Assembly: GCF_020740795.1 (NCBI RefSeq)
Contig: NC_067294.1
Location: 3,658,001-3,722,000 of the forward strand
Length of the DNA: 64,000 bases
Source: Apus apus
Taxonomy: Eukaryota; Chordata; Aves; Apodiformes; Apodidae
Direction: 5' to 3'
The translations under genes and the position numbers were made by a program. Positions 1 through 64,000 of this stretch are shown here, one piece after another; the stretch's first letter is position 1; each line of letters begins with the position of its first letter. The notes under the pieces were generated by a model, which made no database searches, had not been told where the DNA came from, and saw only the letters and a list, made by a program, of their open reading frames with translations.

Positions 1-3000
1 ACCAGGAGCACAAGGCTGCAGCACACTGTGCTGGGACTGCTGGGCACAGGTACAGGTTTTCTCTGGGGATTTGTTGCCTTATTTTTCAAACCAACTTGCA
101 ATGGACTCTGTGTGGTGGGGGAGAGCCCTGGGCCAGCATCTGCAGCACAGGAAATCAGCTCAGTACCAGACTCCCACAATCCTGCTATGTGAGTCCTAGT
201 TAAACCCTTGCAGCAGAATAACGAATCATTAGTAAAGAAATTAAGTATTTGTCTTTATTATAGTAAACACTAAGTATGTATTAACAAGCTCATTAGTTAT
301 TCATTGACCTTTTAAGCCCTTCCAATTCCCCTTTATCACACTGCAGATTGGTGTAAAATATGTCTCAAATGACCTTAAGCTAGTGTCCTTTTGCTCCCTG
401 CTGAAGGCACCGCAATTACTTTAGTTCTTTGGTTATTATCTCCCTTTCTATTTGGCTTGACTTAAGTTCAGCTACAGTGAAGACTTATCTCATTATTAAT
501 ATGGAGCCATTGAGACTTGCCAGAGATTAAGGGAATCACTTCCCAAAATGATGTATGATAACTGAGACAATGATCCTTTTGTTCTCTTGCTGCTCTTGCA
601 CTGGCCATTGGCAGATCTGGCAGAGCAGCTATTTCAAGGCACGTTGATGCTTTCTGCTGTTTGCTGCCTTTCTGTCATCATCAGCTGGCCAGTTTGGTCT
701 GCAAAGTGTGAAACAATTGTCTGAAGACCTGGCCAGTCAAGAAAACAACATTGGCTAGCTAATAACTTTGTGGTGATCTTCCTCAGGGTGTCTGTTCAAG
801 TTCTACTTTGATTGGCCTGTGGGATTTGCAGAATTAAAGAGATCTCTTGGAGAATATTCCCCTTGTTTTGATGACTTCAGGTGAGTTTCAAATTTGTCTG
901 ACCCTTTTCTAATATATTTCCCATAAAAAGTTGTAATTCTGGATTTCCAAAGAGCTTGGGCAGAGGTCCATTCCTTCCTAGTATGAATTTGTTCAAGGAA
1001 TATTACATCCTATATTTCAAAGCCCCTAGGAAGAGCTGGATAGAGAGTGGATCAAATAAAACCCAGCAGGTGGGTTGATGTGACAATATCCTGCTGTGAG
1101 GTTCCCCCTGGTGATAGAAGGTGGGACAGGGGAGCTGCACATTGCAGGTCTAACCTAATCTGAGATTCAGATCTTTTTGAATTTTCCTCTTCAGACTAAG
1201 TTCTCTCAGGGATCTTTCAGCAGAGCTTCTTTATTTTATTAGAAACAGCTTGGAGATCAAACCATGAGTCTAGCACCATTTCTGCTGCTCACACATGAGT
1301 GTGCAGTGTGCAGCTTCCTTGTGTGGGTCTCTGGGACCAGATGAGAAAAATGCTCTGATGAAGTTTGTAGCTTGTAATGAATAATTATATAGGAAACCTC
1401 AGTGCCTTGATAGTTCCTGGAATGTAACTGTAAAAGGAGGAGGAAGCAGATTTTCTTTCTTTCGTTTTTTAAAAGAATATTTTTATGTATCTTTTAATCT
1501 CCTTTAGAATTCCTAGAAAATATTCTGCTCTTTCACAGTGAACACCTGGATACACTGTGGCAGGACCACTCTGCTTCACTCCTGCAGGTGCTGTAAGGAC
1601 AGCAGGTAGGAGCTGATGGCACTTGGTTGTAGTTCTCCCTGGGCACCCAAAAAATTCAACAAGCCCTTCATAAAACAGTGGTTGTGCTGACCAGAACATG
1701 CACTGACTGCAAAATTCAGCAGTAGGACAACATTCCTTTTGACATTGCTGCACTTCAGGACAGGCCTTTTGTTACATTTCATCTGAATATATAAAATGAA
1801 AGCACGTCGTAGTGTTTCCACCTGAAGGTCTTCTGAAATTTGACATGCAATCCCACAGAAAGTGGAAACTCTAGTGGTTATTGTATGTCTGACCTAGAAT
1901 AATTCTGTTTAAATTCCTTGGTGATGCTAGAACTGAGTGGGAAGGGTAAAGTAATGCTTTGATCAGGAGCCAGGTGCAGAGAATGAAAGCAATACATGTT
2001 TAATGAATGAAAGAAATGAATGAAATGTAATGAAATAATGTTTTAAAGACAGTGCTGTGGCAACACAGCTGGTTTTCCAAAACTGAAAAAAGTTTTACAC
2101 AGAGGATTGAAAGGGGCGGGGGGGGGAATGTGTGTGGAAAAAAAAAAGCAGTATTACCATGAAAAATGTTCCTTCTTCTTATGGGGAAAAATAAATATTT
2201 GAACTAAGCAACATTTTCTGGTTTAAGTAGCTGGAGACAACCCAAAACGTTGAGTTATGATTGTGAATATTGTTGTTTGCAGGGTCTGTCTTAGCCTGGA
2301 GTTTGGTACTTTCTGCTGGACATGAACATGAAAGTGTTCCCTCAAGTCATGATGTGGCAAGAGCTGTCATGCAGAAGCAACCCCTTGCCCTCACTCCAAA
2401 GCCAGCTGAGATGAATTCCTGTTCTCAGAAGGTAACTTTACCAACATGTTAATAAGGATATAATAATTTCAATTAAGCACCACAACTAAGGAGTGATTTT
2501 GCAGCCTGTATTTGGTCACAGAACCTTTAATTTCTTACTTTTATTCCTTTCAAATGCATTGGAGTTTAAGTTTTGCTTTTTGACTCTTTCAGGCTTCTGA
2601 ATTCCTTTGGCAAAATTGCTTCATAAAATGGTTGCATTGTTCACACATTGCAGAAAAGCAACAAAAAAAATCTCCATGTATTAGATAGTCAAAAGATCAG
2701 GCAAATATTTCACTCAATGTACTACAAAATATTATGAGGTAATTTTATTTTCTTTCCCATTTTAGGTAAAAATATTACAGTATACAAGATAGTCTTATTA
2801 AAGTTAAAAATACAGTATTTTGCCTTTTTCTCTAAACAGATCTACCTACAGTACACTTTTTTATTTTGTTTTCTTTATTTTTTTGTACAAATATAACTAT
2901 TATTCTATTAGGCTATCTGTGTTCTCATCTGGCACTTAAGAACTGATCACAGGTCACCTTCTGGTTCTGCTTGTTTTTCTCAGCTGATGCTTAGATGTTC

Positions 3001-3249
3001 ATCTTGTAGGTGCCTCTTGTAAACAAACAGTACAGTCCTGTGGCTCCCAAGTAGTAAGGTGTGCTTTAAGTAGTTGAAATCATAGTTAAACATAAAAACC
3101 CAAGCAATCCATTTGAGGTTGTGTTGCACAAACTCCTCACTTTCCAGTCCTCAAAGTGCAATCCAAGTACTTGCATTACTGCAGCCTTTAAAGCAGTTTT
3201 AATCCCTTCCTCATCCTCTGTAAGAAGCAAACACATAAAACAGTAATTT
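1..3249. other. Flank downstream of TRPC7, no gene recognised
   Basis: AT-rich sequence without recognisable exons or RNA genes. It has a run of G near 2115-2128, a short A-run after it, and a degenerate GAAT-rich stretch at about 1985-2040. The open frames on either strand are short and resemble no family I know. In mammals the gene on this side of TRPC7 is SMAD5, but no SMAD5 coding sequence is visible here. Confidence 0.5.
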
Positions 3250-4301
3250 CTATAATTTTCCCTTTTATTGTTTGTTTGCTTGTTTTTGTCAGAATGTTCT
3301 CAGTGGCATTGAAGCCTTTTTGTATTGATTTAAAGGTGTGAAAGTACTGGGCTATGTTCCTCATGATTTGTCTCACCCTATGTCTTGCTGTTCAACCTCT
3401 GGAATCTGAAAGCTGAGTTTGGTTGCATCACTGTCCCTGGATTGATGTTGGTCCTTGACCTGAACACATTAGCACAATAGATGTGATTTCTGGCTATTCC
3501 TGGGAAGGGAGATTCACATCATGTTGAGTATTTCAGTACAATGTTGTGGAAACTGGGATCACCTACGTGTGAAAGAGAGGCTAGGTGTGTACAAAGAGAT
3601 TGTATCCATTAGGGAACTAGCTAGTATAGCTGGAAAAGGTTTGGGCATCCCTTTATCAGGTGCTAGCAGAGGATGAAAAAGGGTGCTTTACCCAACAAGC
3701 TTAGCCCATTTTTTCCAACGCTGTCACCCAGTCTAAAAGGTAGATGATGTCTGCCTGTCACACTTGCCTTGGTCATTTCAGAATTCTCATTTGTTTGTTA
3801 GCCCATTAACCACAGTGCTGTTCTAAGTTATCTTCATGGATGCTCATGTAAACATGAAAGGAGAGCACACACCCAAGGATAGGAATTTTAAAAAATCTTT
3901 CAAGGAATATGTTTGGCATATTTTTTTCTTCAGCCTTCAGCCAGTCCTGGTCAGCACAGTCTCAGTTGGCACAAATGAGCACAGTTGCATTGTCTTCAGT
4001 AGGCCCAGATGACTGAAGATTTGGCTTTTTTTGCCTTAAACTAGAGGTGCCCTTCCCCTGGTGCATCTTTTTCTGATGTCAAAGGGCATATATTTTTACC
4101 AGTAAGTCACTTTTGTATCATAAAAGATGTAACTGGTAACTCACCAAGCACAGGAGTAATGCAAAGTGCTCCTACCAGTACTTGCTAGTCAGCAAAAGCT
4201 GAGAGTGCAGGACCCATCTTTTGCATGGTTTTGCCCTCTTAAGATGCTGGTTGGGACTGAATAATGTTTGGAAAACCAGTTGCCTTTCTCTGTGTTCACC
4301 A
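3250..4301 (-). other. Probable TRPC7 3' UTR
   Basis: This lies between the stop codon and the first downstream poly(A) signal. No open frame or repeat is recognised in it. Its far end depends on which poly(A) signal is used, so the left boundary is inference. Confidence 0.45.
3264..3269 (-). terminator. Candidate poly(A) signal of TRPC7
   Basis: The minus strand reads CAATAAAAGG, and this is the first AATAAA downstream of the TGA stop. A T/G-rich stretch (TGTTTTATGTGTTTG) follows within about 30-45 bases, as expected for a cleavage site near 3245-3255. It would give a 3' UTR of about 1.05 kb. Further AATAAA copies at 2860-2865 and 2874-2879 could be used instead. Confidence 0.4.
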
Positions 4302-61440
<57,139 letters not shown>

Positions 61441-64000
61441 CTGCAGAAGAGCAGAAAGGAAGGTTGCTTATATTCTTGGAGATTCATAATCTCACATAAC
61501 CTGAAACAAGTTTAGAAATGTCTTGTTACGATCAGACCTTGCTAGCACAATGTGTTCTGGGGCTGTTGTTGAAAACAATTTAGTACACACGGAATAAAGT
61601 CAGTTTTCTGAACAGTTTGTTTCTCTTCTGACTTCTACACCTTTCTGGATTTCAACAAGAATACACATTCTTCACTTGAGAAATAGGAAAAAAACCCAGA
61701 ATAATATGTGAACACTGTTTTCCACTTTCATTGTTCAGAACTTCATTACACAGTATTTAGGAATGAGATCCATAACATAATGGTTCTCCTGATTACACCT
61801 CTTGAGTTTCATCCTTGAGGGCACAAGGTAGGCTGAAGAAAGTGAGCAAGACTCCCCTTTTCAATAGACCTCAGATCAGGTGAATAAACTGCTCCATAAA
61901 GCCAGAAAACACGTTTCTAATTTTAAACACACAGTAACCAGGATAAATATAGTGCATATTCTGCTAAGATTCAGCTGGTACAAGAAAACCACCTATTCAC
62001 TCACTGCCTTTTTCATGCTACCATTTTTCTGTTTCCTGAACTAAAGCAGTTTCATGAATGACTCTAATTTTCTCACTGAAATACAGTGGGCAGCTACTCT
62101 AAATACAAGTACCCAAATCCAGAGGCCAGTCTTGAAAAAACACAGGGATAATTCCTACTTTAGTGCCACATGACACCCCAGTAAGCATCTTTCAGAGAGC
62201 TACTGCAGAAAGAGAGCAGTTATGGGGTCACAAACAGAAGGCAGGCAGAATGGGTCATTAGTTTTCCCACTGATTATGTAGCTGAAATGCCATCATATGG
62301 AGCTGGTGGGATGGGGACAGACCAGTCATACTCTGCCTTCTCTGGAACCTTCAAAGAAAACTATGTTACATGCTACTGGCCTCAAGGGGTAAACACCCAT
62401 TTGTAAAATATGAACTGATATCCCAGATCTCTCTGTCTCTTTCAGACATTCATACTTCTCATTCAGTGTCATCTCCATGATGCTCTTTTTTCTTTTTATT
62501 GCAGTAGCATCTCAACAAAATCATAGTCTCTCAGAGTCTAAGTCCCTAGAGTCAAATGTCATTTTAAGCCCAGAAAATGTACAGCCTGACTAAAAAGGTA
62601 CGAACAACACCTCTCACAAAAACGCACTTGCAGTCAGTCCTAAATCACTTGGGTAAAATTTTCAGGAACCTCTAAGATGCAATGGGCAGATGTAACAAAT
62701 AAGCAGGTGTCAATGCTCAGCAGGTGTCAAAGGTTCATCTTGCCATGCTCCATCTGTTCTCCAAGTCATTTTTGACCTTCAGCGAATGAAAAGTTCATAT
62801 GTTGCTCTGAAAAAAATACTAATGGAGTTTGAAAGTGTCTGAATGATGAGAGGGAAAGGTGCCAGGGGATGAAGTGGACCAAGTACATTTTCTTCAATAA
62901 CATGTTCTTTGGGAGAAGAAAAGAGTAAGGTGATCTAGCAAAAAGCTGGGAAAACAGAAGGCATCAGAAACATTCAAAATACCTAAAGTGCCAGAACAAA
63001 GACATTCTCAAGGTAGCGGTTTTTTATGGAAATAACCTATATAGATACATCTATCACTTCAATTCATAGTTTTTTACCAATCTAGAACAGAAAGCTACTA
63101 CTGAAAAGTTTCAAACAAATTTTACAGCAAATATGTAGCAACTAGACTAAAATCAAAACCTAAAAAAGCAATTTTGTGACTATATAAAGTGAGGTTCAGG
63201 AATAAGAATCTCTCCCCCTAAGCTTTGATATATCAGTATAATGACTTAATAAAAGCTGAATGAAACAGAACATATCAATCATCCCATGCTCTGCTGAGAG
63301 ATAAAGTGCTACATGTATCTGAAAAGCAATCCCTTCCAATGTGGTTGAAAGTTGAAGAAGGACACAGAGATAAGAAACATAACAATAAAGAAGAAGATAT
63401 GGTTAAGTAAATTAATTCTCAAGACTGCAAGATTTTTTTCTATGAGAAAAACCAATAACAGCTAAAAAAAAATAACATTCCTGTATCTAACACCACCAAG
63501 GAGACAGAGGTCTCTAAAGCACCAAAATGCTTGGGGTAAAACTGGGACCTCTTTCAATTCAGCAGCACAAGTTCCACTGATCGCAGTGGAGTCCAACTTT
63601 TGCAACCACACCCCATGTCCCCAGCAATTATCTTTCAGCTCAGAAATAGTGAGGCCAAGAGGACCAATGTGCTTAAAATGAAGCATTTAACCACATGCCA
63701 AGGTGCTTATCTAAACTGGAGCCCATTTCCTTAGATATTCAGGACAGCATTTCATTTTTAAACTTGCACTGAAGTCTTCCTGAGTTCAGGTAAGAGCTGT
63801 GCAAACAAACACTTCTGAGATAATCACTGTGTTAAATGGGGACTTCTAGTACCAGAAAGCACTTCACACATTTGCAGTCCTGGGATTTCATGCATGATAA
63901 TTTTGTGTGTTTAGCAACCCAAAAGGATGAGCTGGTGATGACTTAAGCAACTGTTGCTGGGCTCGAGGAGAAACTGATCCACCTCCAGTAGCTCAGTGAT
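61441..64000 (-). other. Part of TRPC7 intron 1
   Basis: Upstream of exon 2 I see AT-rich sequence with no CpG island, no recognisable first exon and no repeat family. Exon 1, with the 5' UTR and the first two bases of the start codon, and the promoter therefore most likely lie to the right of this window. Confidence 0.7.

Noticed and set aside
1469..1821. Overlapping minus-strand frames in the downstream flank
   Set aside because: Short, no family resemblance and no splice or promoter context.
1..4000. SMAD5 3' end expected from mammalian gene order
   Set aside because: No SMAD coding sequence or convincing plus-strand terminal exon was seen.
61441..61487. In-frame upstream extension of exon 2 starting at an ATG at 61487
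   Set aside because: It reads through a clear pyrimidine-rich acceptor, and the residues bear no likeness to any TRPC N-terminus. Splicing at 61440 gives the expected protein start.

Overview
This window is vertebrate, almost certainly avian, nuclear DNA. It carries nearly the whole coding part of one gene, TRPC7 (transient receptor potential canonical 7, a diacylglycerol-activated, calcium-permeable cation channel), on the minus strand. Three things point to a bird. There are four short CR1 (chicken repeat 1) LINE 3'-end fragments. The locus is compact, with eleven coding exons in about 57 kb. The protein is very close to mammalian TRPC7 but has its own differences. The species cannot be told from the sequence.

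Layout, in transcription order from right to left: about 2.6 kb of intron 1 (61441-64000), then exons at 60663-61440, 41375-41557, 28873-29037, 26241-26457, 20970-21203, 18843-19107, 12862-13057, 10392-10613, 9380-9460, 5154-5229 and 4302-4444 (stop at 4302). A probable 3' UTR follows, with a candidate poly(A) signal at 3264-3269, and then about 3.2 kb of gene-less flank. Every junction was placed by matching splice sites to reading phase. The joined frame stays open and predicts 853 residues if exon 1 supplies the first two bases of the start codon. I compared it with mammalian TRPC7 from memory (862 residues) and not by alignment.

The exons together encode four ankyrin repeats, an HCCC zinc motif, the linker helices, six membrane helices with the LFW pore motif, the TRP box (EWKFAR), a variable linker, and the C-terminal calmodulin/IP3-receptor-binding and coiled-coil helices. 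The introns hold CR1 fragments, microsatellites and homopolymers, and otherwise mostly unrecognised sequence.

Points worth checking are: a start codon apparently split across intron 1; a non-canonical GC-AG intron near the 3' end; a C-terminus that appears shortened by a one-base frame shift relative to mammals; a possible unannotated 54-bp in-frame cassette exon; and a palindrome-rich, POU-motif-like block in the intron upstream of the S2-S3 exon. I found no new multi-gene system, no RNA gene, no CRISPR array and no intact mobile element.
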